Source: DATFVJ01 sp963727015
GTDB taxonomy: Bacteria; Actinomycetota; Actinomycetes; Streptosporangiales; Streptosporangiaceae
Direction of reading: 5' to 3'
Assembly (NCBI GenBank): GCA_963727015.1
Contig: CAVSEV010000005.1
Coordinates: 620,001 to 684,000 of the forward strand
Length of the DNA: 64,000 bases
Shown: positions 26,912 to 34,693 of the stretch, one piece after another
How positions within the stretch are numbered: position 1 is the first letter of the stretch
Layout: each line of letters opens with the position of its first letter
The notes under the pieces: generated by a model
Database searches by the model: none
What the model saw: the letters and a program-made list of their open reading frames with translations, nothing else
Told to the model about the DNA's origin: nothing
Translations under genes and position numbers: made by a program

Positions 26912-26933
26912 GCACCCTGCTTGACCGGGCGCG

Positions 26934-27986
26934 ATGACCACCTTGCTCGACGAGGTGACCCGCGCCGCCGAGCGGCTCGCCGCAGCAGGCGTCGACTCGC
27001 CGCGGGGCGACGCCGAGCAGATCGCGGCGCATGTCCACGGCGTCGCGCGCGGGATGCTGCACACGGTTCCCGACACCGGGTTCGACGCGCGCTTCTGGGC
27101 CGATGTGGCCCGCCGGGCGGCCCGCGAGCCATTGCAGCACATCATCGGGCGGGCATATTTCAGGTACCTGGAGCTTGAGGTGGGCCCCGGCGTGTTCGTG
27201 CCCCGCCCCGAGACCGAGGTGATGACGGGCTGGGCGATTGACGAGCTGCGCGCGATGGATGCGGTTGAACCGCTCGTGGTGGATCTGGGCACCGGATCCG
27301 CGGCTATCGCGCTCGCCATCGCGCAGGAGGTGCCGCGCGCACGTGTGCACGCGGTGGAGGCAGAGCGGCTGGCGCACGCCTGGGCCCAGCGGAACATAGA
27401 GCGGAATACAGCGCGGAACATAGAGCGGAATACAGAGCCGTTTACCGGCCACGGTAACGGTGCCACCGCCGGCCACCAGGCACGCGCGGCAGGCTCGCAG
27501 GCGCCGGCGGTGATCCTGCACCTGGCCGATCTGGGTACCGCGCTGCCCGAGCTTGACGGCGCGTTCGATCTCGTCATCAGCAATCCCCCCTACATTCCCG
27601 ACGGCGCAGGTGTGCCGCCCGAGGTTGCTGAGTACGATCCGCCGGAAGCCCTCTGGGGCGGACCTGACGGCCTTGACACCATCCGGCGCCTCGAACGGAC
27701 GGCCGCCCGGCTGCTCAGGCCGGGCGGCCTGGTCGCCGTCGAGCACGGATCCCCCCAGGGCGCCGCGGTGCACTGCGTGTTCCCCGAGAGCGGCGGCTGG
27801 CGTGACACTCGCAACCACAGGGATCTGGCCGGCCGCGACCGGTTCGTGACGGCCCGCCGCGCCGCCGCGGAGCGCGAGCCTGACCGGCCGCGTAGGCGGC
27901 CGCATAGCCTGCCGCGGGAGCCAGCCGGCGAACCGCTGAACGGACCCGGCACTGGCGCCGGCACGTGGCAGGATGGGCCGCTGTGA
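26934..27986 (+). CDS. prmC: release factor glutamine methyltransferase with internal repeat
   Basis: S-adenosylmethionine-dependent N5-methylation of the GGQ glutamine of release factors. It has 350 residues against a usual 280-300. The SAM-binding 'VVDLGTGSAAIALAIA' and catalytic 'NPPY' (217-220) are present. Between 'AWAQRN' (about residue 153) and 'VILHLADLG' lies an insert with two 24-bp direct repeats encoding Arg-Asn-Ile-Glu-Arg-Asn-Thr-Ala/Glu, then a Gly/Ala stretch. A further 40-residue Arg/Pro/Gly-rich tail follows the domain. The end overlaps the next start by four bases (GTGA), so translation of the threonylcarbamoyl-AMP synthase is coupled. Confidence 0.93.
   Translation: MTTLLDEVTRAAERLAAAGVDSPRGDAEQIAAHVHGVARGMLHTVPDTGFDARFWADVARRAAREPLQHIIGRAYFRYLELEVGPGVFVPRPETEVMTGWAIDELRAMDAVEPLVVDLGTGSAAIALAIAQEVPRARVHAVEAERLAHAWAQRNIERNTARNIERNTEPFTGHGNGATAGHQARAAGSQAPAVILHLADLGTALPELDGAFDLVISNPPYIPDGAGVPPEVAEYDPPEALWGGPDGLDTIRRLERTAARLLRPGGLVAVEHGSPQGAAVHCVFPESGGWRDTRNHRDLAGRDRFVTARRAAAEREPDRPRRRPHSLPREPAGEPLNGPGTGAGTWQDGPL
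27389..27436. repeat. 24-bp direct repeat inside prmC
   Basis: Two almost identical 24-bp units starting GCGGAACATAGAGCGG. They are AT-richer than the rest of the gene and in frame (eight codons each). Confidence 0.85.
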
Positions 27987-28942
27987 GCTCACCGATTCGC
28001 CGATTCGATTGCGCTGACCCGGCGCAGCGCTCCGCCGGGATAGTGGAAGCTGCCGCTGCGGTGGGCCGCGGCGAGCTTGTCGTGCTGCCCACCGATACGG
28101 TCTACGGGATCGGCGCGGACGCCTTCACACCGGCGGCCGTGATGGCCATGCTGAACGCGAAGGGCCGGGGCACGCACATGCCGTCGCCTGTGCTCGTTGG
28201 TTCGGTGCGCGCCGCGGCGGCGCTCATCGATGACCTGGGCATGCATGGCCAGGATCTGATCGACGAGTTCTGGCCGGGTGCGCTGACCCTGGTCTGCCAC
28301 GCCAGCCGCACGCTCAGCTGGGATCTGGGCGACACCAAGGGCACCGTCGCGGTCAGGATGCCGCTGCATCCCGTCGCCCTCGAGTTGCTGAAGCTGACCG
28401 GCCCGATGGCCGTGAGCAGCGCGAACCGGTCCGGAGAGCCGCCCGCCACGACGATGGCGCAGGCGCAGGCACAACTTGGCGATGCCGTCGCGGTGTACCT
28501 GGACGGCGGCCCGTGCACCGGCCGGGTGCCGTCATCGATCGTGGATCTGACCGGCACGGTGCCGCGATTGCTGCGTGCGGGTGCTATTTCTCCCGAACGG
28601 CTGCGCACCGTGGCACCGATCTTGGATGGCACAGACAGCCTGGCCGGTGCGGCCGGTACGGCCGGTACGGCCGGTACAGCCGGTACGGCCGGTACAGCCG
28701 GTACGGCCGGTACGGCCGGTACGGACCGCACAGATGACGCGAGCACGGGCGAGGCGAGCACGGGCGGCGCGAGCACGGGCGGCGCGAGCACGGGCGAGGC
28801 GAGCACGGGCGGCGCGAGCACGGGCGGCGCGAGCACGGGCGAGGCGAGCACGGGCGGCGCGAGCACGGGCGGCGCGAGCACGGGCGGCGCGGCGGCAGGC
28901 GACGCGGCGGCAGGCGACGCGGCTCCTCCGGGCACGAGCTGA
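27983..28942 (+). CDS. L-threonylcarbamoyladenylate synthase with repetitive tail
   Basis: Sua5/YrdC/TsaC-type enzyme making threonylcarbamoyl-AMP from threonine, bicarbonate and ATP, for the t6A37 modification of ANN-decoding tRNAs. The YrdC domain fills residues 1-210: 'GGELVVLPTDTVYGIG'-like segment 'GELVVLPTDTVYGIGADAF', 'WPGALTLV', 'GTVAVRMPLHPVAL' and 'PMAVSSANRSGEPP'. The Sua5 C-terminal domain is not seen. Instead, about 105 residues of pure repeat follow: Gly-Thr-Ala units (9 bp), then Ala-Ser-Thr-Gly-Gly/Glu units (15 bp). GTG 27983 overlaps the prmC stop and is preferred over GTG 27965. Confidence 0.92.
   Translation: MSSPIRRFDCADPAQRSAGIVEAAAAVGRGELVVLPTDTVYGIGADAFTPAAVMAMLNAKGRGTHMPSPVLVGSVRAAAALIDDLGMHGQDLIDEFWPGALTLVCHASRTLSWDLGDTKGTVAVRMPLHPVALELLKLTGPMAVSSANRSGEPPATTMAQAQAQLGDAVAVYLDGGPCTGRVPSSIVDLTGTVPRLLRAGAISPERLRTVAPILDGTDSLAGAAGTAGTAGTAGTAGTAGTAGTAGTDRTDDASTGEASTGGASTGGASTGEASTGGASTGGASTGEASTGGASTGGASTGGAAAGDAAAGDAAPPGTS
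28648..28915. repeat. 9-bp and 15-bp tandem repeats in the sua5-type gene
   Basis: First about nine copies of a 9-bp unit (GCCGGTACG/A), then about ten copies of a 15-bp unit (GCGAGCACGGGCGGC, with GAG variants). Both periods are multiples of three. Confidence 0.95.
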
Positions 28943-28954
28943 TCGCCGGGCGCG

Positions 28955-28966
28955 TAGGCTAAGGTC
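28955..28966 (+). promoter_or_regulatory. TAGGCT -10 with leaderless GTG (wecA-like)
   Basis: TAGGCT followed by AAGGTC and directly by GTG. Only six bases separate the -10 hexamer and the start codon, so translation would begin at or next to the 5' end. Confidence 0.6.
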
Positions 28967-30958
28967 GTGCGCGAGTATTTGCTCACGCTTCTTGTCGCGG
29001 CCGCAATGACCTATTTGCTGACTCCGCTGGTGCGTAGGTTCGCGATCGCGGTCAGGGCGCTGCCTGAGGTGCGCGACCGCGACGTCCACGCTGTGCCGAC
29101 GCCGCGGCTTGGCGGGCTGGCCATGTACGGCGGGCTTGCCGCGGCGCTGCTCGTGGCGAGTCAGCTGACGCACATGAAGGCGGTGTTCGCCGCCAATCTC
29201 AACGCACCCGGAAGTCTTACCGCGCCCGTCAGCCTGCTGCTCGCCGGCGGCCTGATCGTTGTCACCGGATTCGTAGACGATCGCTGGGGGATGGGCGCCA
29301 CAGGCAAGTTCGCCGCTCAGGTGGCGGCAGGCGGGATCCTCATCTGGGGCGGGGTAGAACTGGACTGGATACCGCTGCCAAAAGGCAGCGTGCTCTCACT
29401 CTCGCCGCGACAGGGCATCGCGCTGACCATCCTGCTCGTCGTGGTGACCATCAATGCGGTCAACTTCATCGACGGCCTCGACGGGCTCGCGGCAGGTGTG
29501 GTGGGAATCGCCGCGTTCGCGTTCTTCATCTACTCCTACGAACTCACCCGCGTGGTCGGGCTGCCGCGCCAGACCCTGCCCGCCCTGGTGTCGGCAGTGC
29601 TCGCCGGGATGTGCCTCGGTTTCCTGCCGCATAACTTCTATCCAGCCCGGATCTTCATGGGTGACACGGGTTCCATGCTGATCGGGCTCGTGCTCGCCTA
29701 TGCGACGATCTCGAGCTCCGCGAACCTGGACCCCGCGACGCTGCAGCACGTGAACCGTTTCCCGCTGGTCCTGCTGCCGTTGATTCCGATGGCGATCCTT
29801 ACGATCCCGTACGCGGACCTCCTGCTCGCGGTGATCAGGCGCGCACGAGCGGGCCAGTCGGTATTCACTGCGGACCGTGGCCATTTGCATCACCGGATGC
29901 TGAACATCGGTCATTCGCACCGGCTGACCGTCCTGATTCTCTACCTATGGGCTGGTTTGTTCGCCTTCACCGTGGTTAGTCTGTCGATCGTCGGATCAGC
30001 GCTCGCGGTGCTTTCAGTGGCCACCATCGGCGGCATGGTGGCGCTGCTGCTTGTCTCACTGCCGTGGCTCCGTTCCCGCAGGCCGTCAGAGGCGCACCGT
30101 GATGCCAAGGCGGCCGGGAGCGCCCCGGCCGGGCGCCATGCGGCGGGGCCGGGTGGGCCTTCCCCGCCAAGGGCCATCGTCACTGGGCAGGATGTCCTTT
30201 CGCCGTCAGGTACTGGCCCAACGCAGTCGGCGGCGTCCGCCGCCGCGCCATGGGCCGACCGCCGTGCACCGCCTCCGGACGCCCTGCCGCCACCCGGTGC
30301 ACTCCCGCCACCCGGTGCCCTCCTGCCACCGGACGTGGCACCGCTATCGGACGTGGTGCCGCGACCGGACGTGGTGCCGCGACCCGACGTGGTGCCGCGA
30401 CCCGATGTGGTGCCGCCACCGGATGCCCTGCCGCCGGCGGCGAAGGTCGTTTCGCCGTCCGCGGGTGCCTGGCCCGGGCGCGGCGCCGACAGTGTCTCGC
30501 CGTCCGCGGGTGCCTCGCCCGGGCCTGGCGCCGGCGGCGTTTCGCCGTGGGCGGATGGCTGGCCGCGGCGTGGCGCCGACAGTGTCTCGCCGTCCGCGGG
30601 TGCCTCGCCCGGGCCTGGCGCCGGCGGCGTTTCGCCGTCCGCGGACACGTTCACTCCCCTTGGGACTGGCCGCTCGTATGCGGGCGAACAGCCGCAGCGT
30701 CAAGGACCAGCGCACCCGGCGCAGCCTGCTGTCGCGCCGCGTGCGGACGCATTTCCGCAGCAAGAGGACGATATACCGGTGTCAGGCGATGCGTCAGCGC
30801 CGACTCACGCCAATGGCCGCGCCCGGCCCGGGCCTGCGCCAGGAACCTCGCCGCGCGGCGCACAAGGGTGCGACGGCGGTCAATCCACGGGCGGCCAATC
30901 CACGGGGGGTGAGAGCGCGACGGGTACCTCAGGCAAAGGTCTTACCAAGAGCTTGTGA
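28967..30958 (+). CDS. WecA/MraY-family glycosyl-phosphate transferase with Pro-rich tail
   Basis: Transfers a sugar-1-phosphate (GlcNAc-1-P in WecA) to polyprenyl phosphate, starting cell-wall polymer or arabinogalactan linkage synthesis. About eleven helices fill residues 1-370. Hallmarks are 'DVHAVPTPRLGGLAMYGG', the magnesium-binding 'VTGFVDDRWG', 'NAVNFIDGLDGLAAG', 'FMGDTGSMLIG' and the cytoplasmic 'ADRGHLHHRML' His motif. From about residue 370 a 290-residue cytoplasmic tail follows, Pro/Ala/Gly-rich, with 18-bp (Pro-Asp-Val-Val-Pro-Arg) and 90-bp repeats. Such a tail is not needed for catalysis. It precedes the ATP synthase cluster, as in other actinobacteria. The exact donor sugar cannot be told from sequence. 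Confidence 0.9.
   Translation: MREYLLTLLVAAAMTYLLTPLVRRFAIAVRALPEVRDRDVHAVPTPRLGGLAMYGGLAAALLVASQLTHMKAVFAANLNAPGSLTAPVSLLLAGGLIVVTGFVDDRWGMGATGKFAAQVAAGGILIWGGVELDWIPLPKGSVLSLSPRQGIALTILLVVVTINAVNFIDGLDGLAAGVVGIAAFAFFIYSYELTRVVGLPRQTLPALVSAVLAGMCLGFLPHNFYPARIFMGDTGSMLIGLVLAYATISSSANLDPATLQHVNRFPLVLLPLIPMAILTIPYADLLLAVIRRARAGQSVFTADRGHLHHRMLNIGHSHRLTVLILYLWAGLFAFTVVSLSIVGSALAVLSVATIGGMVALLLVSLPWLRSRRPSEAHRDAKAAGSAPAGRHAAGPGGPSPPRAIVTGQDVLSPSGTGPTQSAASAAAPWADRRAPPPDALPPPGALPPPGALLPPDVAPLSDVVPRPDVVPRPDVVPRPDVVPPPDALPPAAKVVSPSAGAWPGRGADSVSPSAGASPGPGAGGVSPWADGWPRRGADSVSPSAGASPGPGAGGVSPSADTFTPLGTGRSYAGEQPQRQGPAHPAQPAVAPRADAFPQQEDDIPVSGDASAPTHANGRARPGPAPGTSPRGAQGCDGGQSTGGQSTGGESATGTSGKGLTKSL
30280..30650. 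repeat. 18-bp and 90-bp tandem repeats in the wecA-like tail
   Basis: Several copies of an 18-bp unit (CGACCCGACGTGGTGCCG) are followed by nearly two copies of a 90-bp unit (30 codons rich in Ser, Pro, Gly, Ala). All are in frame. Confidence 0.85.
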
Positions 30959-31062
30959 TACCTTTCACGAACAGCCGCTGCCCGCCACGAACGCAAGCGA
31001 CGGCACTGTCAGGCACACCCACCGCGACCCACGAGCAGACCCACGGAACCGGAGCCGCGAAG

Positions 31063-31875
31063 ATGCTGGCCAATGACGCCCGGATCCTCACCCGATCGGC
31101 CATGGCTACGGCGATCACCGGGGTCATCCTGGTCGCGCTCGGCGCCGCCTTCGACGGCAGGAAGGGCGTACTTGGGGCCCTCTTCGGTGTGATTCTTGTC
31201 GCGGCCTTCTTCTCGCTGAGCGTGCTCGCGGTCAGCTTTGCGGGCCGGTGGGGTCCCGCCGCGATGACTGCGACCGCGCTGGGCACCTACGTTGTGAAGA
31301 TTCTGGCCGTCGCGATTCTCGTCGCGTCGTTGCGGAACGCGACCGCCTTCAACACCAGGTTTTTCGGGATCACGGCGATTATTTGCATCCTGGTGTGGAG
31401 CGCCGGCCAGATCGTCACCCTGGCCCGCCGCGGAACGCCCTATGTGGTGCCCGAAGCGAGCACCCTGCCCGCGGGCCGTGAATTCAGCGATGCGCCAGGG
31501 CCACCCGGGGTGGCCGCCGCCTCTGGGGATCGTGATGTGGGCGGCGCCTCTGGGGTTCGTGATGTGGGCGGGGCCTCTGGCGATCGTGTCGTGGTCGGTG
31601 CCTCCGGGGTTAGTGATGTGGGCGGGGCTTCTGGGGATCGTGTCGTGGCCGGCGCCTCTGGCGCCCCTGACGTGGCCGGCGCCTCTGGGGCTCGTGACGT
31701 GGCCGGCGCCTCTGGGGCTCGTGACGTGGCCGGCGCCTCTGGGGCTCGTGAAGTGGCCGGCGCCTCTGGGGCTCGTGAGGTGAGCATCGCGGCGGCGCGC
31801 GCGGCGGCCATCGCCGCAGCGGCGCGCGCGGCCAGCACCTCGCCCGACGCACGCCAATCGGGCGGAGAGCCGTAA
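31063..31875 (+). CDS. atpI: ATP synthase protein I-like membrane protein with repetitive tail
   Basis: Small membrane protein that precedes F-type ATP synthase subunits and is thought to help c-ring assembly. The first 130 residues hold four helices: 'MATAITGVILVALGAAF', 'VLGALFGVILVAAFFSLSVL', 'MTATALGTYVVKILAVAIL' and 'FGITAIICILVWSAGQIV'; 'NDARILTRSAM' at the start matches actinobacterial AtpI. About 140 residues of 9-residue repeats follow (Ala-Ser-Gly-Ala-Arg-Asp-Val-Ala-Gly type). ATG 31063 is chosen for family agreement and an upstream GGAG. A GTG at 30955 overlapping the previous stop would add 36 residues and is possible through coupling. Confidence 0.75.
   Translation: MLANDARILTRSAMATAITGVILVALGAAFDGRKGVLGALFGVILVAAFFSLSVLAVSFAGRWGPAAMTATALGTYVVKILAVAILVASLRNATAFNTRFFGITAIICILVWSAGQIVTLARRGTPYVVPEASTLPAGREFSDAPGPPGVAAASGDRDVGGASGVRDVGGASGDRVVVGASGVSDVGGASGDRVVAGASGAPDVAGASGARDVAGASGARDVAGASGAREVAGASGAREVSIAAARAAAIAAAARAASTSPDARQSGGEP
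31500..31790. repeat. 27-bp tandem repeat in atpI
   Basis: About ten copies of a 27-bp unit built on GGCGCCTCTGGGGCTCGTGA. The 3' copies are nearly identical and the 5' copies diverged, suggesting recent expansion at the 3' end. Confidence 0.9.
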
Positions 31876-31931
31876 TCGTGAGCACCATGAATTGCCCGCG
31901 TGCAGTCTCGCTCCGCCCCTTCCTGGCCTGT

Positions 31932-31947
31932 TATAGTTTGCCGCGAC
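31932..31947 (+). promoter_or_regulatory. TATAGT -10 before the atpZ-like gene
   Basis: TATAGT is the best -10 hexamer in the area, ten bases before ATG 31948. It is a candidate promoter for the ATP synthase operon, leaderless or nearly so. No clear -35 was recognised. Confidence 0.5.
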
Positions 31948-32700
31948 ATGAGCGGGAAGGACCGCGATCTGGGATCGCACGGATGGCCGGGGGAACCAGG
32001 GAACGGGAACGTCGAGCCATCAGCAGTGCAAATCACCGGCGCTCCTCAGGACGCGGATCAGCACGGCCCATTGCAGGGCCCAGGGCAGCAGGGCCCAGGG
32101 CAGCGAAACCCGGGGCGACAGGTCCCGGCGGGACCCGGCGGAGCGGGACATCACACCGGGGACCAACACGCGGGAGAACAGAACACCAGCGGACAGAACA
32201 CCAACGGACAGAACACCAGCGGACAGAGCACCAGCGAACTCACGGGCCAGGCGGCCAAACCACGCAAAGGCTGGTGGTGGCTGGTGCTGTCGTCACGCCC
32301 CACGGGCCAGTCCGGTGCCAGGCACCCCGCTGGCTGGTCCAATGCCGAATGGCCCAGCGAACGACACCGCACCGGCCGGTCCAGTGCCGAACAACCCGGT
32401 GCCGAACAACCCAGTGCCGAACAACCCTGTGCCGAACAACCCAGACCCCAAAAACCCAGATCCCAACAACCCAGACCCCAGCAACCCAGTGCGGGGCAAC
32501 CCACCCAGCAGTCCGGCGGCGAAGCGAACCCGGGCTGGGCGATCATCAGCTACCTGGTGGCCGGCATGGCGTTCTACGGGAGCGTCGGCTGGCTGATTTC
32601 CTTGTGGATCGGCCATTCCGCGGTGCTTGTGCCCGTCGGGCTGCTTGCCGGGCTTGGTCTCGCGCTCACGATGATTATCCTCCGCTATGGCAGGTCCTGA
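31948..32700 (+). CDS. AtpZ/AtpI-type two-helix protein with Gln/Pro-rich head
   Basis: The last 65 residues ('GWAIISYLVAGMAFYGSVGW' then 'VPVGLLAGLGLALTMIILRY') form the two-helix hairpin of AtpZ/AtpI family proteins found beside F1Fo operons. They are preceded by about 185 residues of Gly/Gln/Pro/Asn/Thr-rich low complexity, with 15-bp repeats (Ser-Gly-Gln-Asn-Thr) and Glu-Gln-Pro/Gln-Gln-Pro repeats, plus an isolated 'KGWWWLVLSS'. Total 250 residues against about 80 normally. The ATG at 31948 follows a TATAGT box; a start at 31900 lacks support. Its probable role is assisting assembly of the Fo sector or ion transport, known only by family analogy. Confidence 0.65.
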   Translation: MSGKDRDLGSHGWPGEPGNGNVEPSAVQITGAPQDADQHGPLQGPGQQGPGQRNPGRQVPAGPGGAGHHTGDQHAGEQNTSGQNTNGQNTSGQSTSELTGQAAKPRKGWWWLVLSSRPTGQSGARHPAGWSNAEWPSERHRTGRSSAEQPGAEQPSAEQPCAEQPRPQKPRSQQPRPQQPSAGQPTQQSGGEANPGWAIISYLVAGMAFYGSVGWLISLWIGHSAVLVPVGLLAGLGLALTMIILRYGRS

Positions 32701-32921
32701 TCTGCCCCTGCGGCCGGACCGCCGTGGCGCACACCGCTCGCTGCCTGGCTGGGCCGGCCTTGGGGGCGATCCGCCGAAGCCCGCGCCGTGCTGGGGCCCC
32801 GGGAGCGGCCCACGGAAGACCCTGCGGTGCTGGCCCGCGGGCGACCCCCGGACCTGGCACGCGCCAGCGGATGACGTTGAAGGCCAGCCGATGACGTTGA
32901 CGGAGAGTGCAGGAGTGGCTA

Positions 32922-33731
32922 ATGAGTGACGTCCAGGTACACGCGGTCGCGAGCGGCTGTCACATCTTCTCGGGATGCGGCTATCCGGCGCCATCTCAGG
33001 ACAACTTCAACTTCAAGCCTGCCTTTAGCATCGCCGGGTTGCATGTCACCAAGCCGATGCTGCTCGCGCTGTTCTGCGCGGCAATCGTGGTGGTCTTCTT
33101 CTGGTTCGCATTCCGGAGACCCAAGCTGGTGCCACGTGGCGCACAGAACCTCGGCGAGGTTGGGGTGCTGTTCGTCAGGGACCAGATCCTCCGCCCGGCG
33201 ATCGGGAAGAAGGGCGACAATTTCCTTCCATTCCTGACGTCGCTCTTCTTCTTCATCTGGCTCATGAATATAATGGAGATCATCCCGATCATCCAGTTCC
33301 CCGTGCCGTCCCACAGCAGCTACGCATGGTCGCTGGTGGTTATGGTCTGGCTCACCTATATGTGGCTCGGCATCAGGCACCAGGGTTTCGGCACATTCAT
33401 GAGGAACCTGGCCATCCCCGGCGACGTGCCCTGGTGGATCCTGCCACTACTCGTCCCCGTCGAGCTGTTGTCCAATATCATCATCAGGCCGTTCACGCTC
33501 GGCGTGCGGCTGTTCGCTAACATGTTCGCCGGCCACATCCTGCTACTCGTGTTCACCCTCGCGACCTGGTACCTGGCCGCGGTGGGCATTGGCCTGATCT
33601 TCGCCACCGCGTCGTTTGTCATTGTGCTCGCGCTGACCGCGTTCGAGCTGCTTATTCAGGCGCTGCAGGCCTTCATTTTCACCACGCTCACGGCGACCTA
33701 CATAGCGGGCTCGCTGGAGCCGGGGCACTGA
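32922..33731 (+). CDS. atpB: ATP synthase Fo subunit a
   Basis: Membrane subunit that forms the two proton half-channels against the c-ring. It has 269 residues and about six helices. The essential arginine is in 'IRPFTLGVRLFANMFAGHIL' (the R of the second 'VRLF' region), and the C-terminal 'FELLIQALQAFIFTTLTATY' helix is intact. An actinobacterial N-terminal region with three cysteines ('GCHIFSGCGYPAPSQDNFNF') faces outside. ATG 32922 has AGGAG seven bases upstream; an in-frame GTG at 32907 overlaps that site. First structural gene of atpBEFHAGDC. Confidence 0.95.
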   Translation: MSDVQVHAVASGCHIFSGCGYPAPSQDNFNFKPAFSIAGLHVTKPMLLALFCAAIVVVFFWFAFRRPKLVPRGAQNLGEVGVLFVRDQILRPAIGKKGDNFLPFLTSLFFFIWLMNIMEIIPIIQFPVPSHSSYAWSLVVMVWLTYMWLGIRHQGFGTFMRNLAIPGDVPWWILPLLVPVELLSNIIIRPFTLGVRLFANMFAGHILLLVFTLATWYLAAVGIGLIFATASFVIVLALTAFELLIQALQAFIFTTLTATYIAGSLEPGH

Positions 33732-33792
33732 CCCACCAGACGTCTGGGCCGTCATCGAATTGGCGGTCAAGTTCACCGAAAGGAACACGCAG

Positions 33793-34038
33793 ATGATGGA
33801 AGTAGCGCAGCAGCTCATCGCGGCGTCCACTATTACCGTCAACACCGGCGCGGTCGCCTACGGCCTCGCCGCGATCGGCCCGGGCGTTGGCATCGGCCTG
33901 GTCTTCGGGCACGCCATGGAAGCCATGGCGCGCCAGCCGGAGGCGGCAGGCATGATCCGCCAGAACATGTGGGTCGGCTTCGCGCTCGCCGAAGCGCTCG
34001 CGCTTATCGGCCTCATTGTCGGCTTCATCTACAAATGA
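33793..34038 (+). CDS. atpE: ATP synthase Fo subunit c
   Basis: Ring-forming proteolipid of 81 residues with two helices joined by the polar loop 'ARQPEAAGMIR'. The proton-carrying carboxylate is E67 in 'FALAEALALIG'. The first helix has the 'GAVAYGLAAIGPGVGIGLVFG' glycine pattern needed for tight packing. There are no sodium-site residues beyond the usual ones, so proton coupling is expected. ATG 33793 has AAAGGA eight bases upstream. Confidence 0.95.
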   Translation: MMEVAQQLIAASTITVNTGAVAYGLAAIGPGVGIGLVFGHAMEAMARQPEAAGMIRQNMWVGFALAEALALIGLIVGFIYK

Positions 34039-34077
34039 CGACAGGCAGATGAGCACCAGCGAAGAGGTGACCGCACC

Positions 34078-34623
34078 GTGACCCACAACTACATCGCGGC
34101 CGGGCAGGACCCCCTGATCCCTAATCTCACCGAACTGATCATCGGGGCGATCGCGTTCTTCATCGTTTTCGGCGCGCTCGGCAAGGTTCTGCTGCCAAGG
34201 ATTCAGAAGACGCTCGCCGAGCGCACCGACAAAATCGAGGGCGGCCTGGAGCGTGCGGAGGAGTTGCAGGCCGAGGCACAGCGCGCACTCGAGGAGTACC
34301 GTGCCCGGATTGCCGAGGCGCGGCAAGAAGCCGCCCGGCTGCGCGAGCAGGCCCGGGAAGAGGGCGCCCAGATCATTGCCGAGATGCGGGAGCAGGCCCA
34401 GGCCGAGTCGCGGCGGCTGCTCGAGGCGGCCGAGGCGCAGCTCGACGCGGAGCGCCAGCAGGCACTCACCGCGCTCCGCACGGACGTGGGCGCGCTCGCC
34501 GTCGAGCTGGCGAGCCGGATCGTCGGCGAATCGCTGGCCGACGAGACGCGGCGCACCCGGATAGTTGATCGCTTCCTTGACGAGATCGAGCGCGAGTCCG
34601 GCACGGCTGGGCTCAGGGGGTGA
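34078..34623 (+). CDS. atpF: ATP synthase Fo subunit b
   Basis: Peripheral stalk subunit of 181 residues: one N-terminal helix ('LIIGAIAFFIVFGALGKVLL', about residues 20-40) followed by a long charged coiled coil (about 45-155, rich in Glu, Ala, Arg, Gln). It dimerises and holds the delta/alpha sector against the rotating c-ring. The GTG start at 34078 follows GAAGAGGTG at a distance. Spacing to atpE is 39 bases and to atpH 70 bases. Confidence 0.95.
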   Translation: MTHNYIAAGQDPLIPNLTELIIGAIAFFIVFGALGKVLLPRIQKTLAERTDKIEGGLERAEELQAEAQRALEEYRARIAEARQEAARLREQAREEGAQIIAEMREQAQAESRRLLEAAEAQLDAERQQALTALRTDVGALAVELASRIVGESLADETRRTRIVDRFLDEIERESGTAGLRG

Positions 34624-34693
34624 CAGCTCTTATGGGCGCAACGGCTGTTATGGACGCGACGGGGGCCGGCCGCCCCGCACCGGAGGCGATGAG

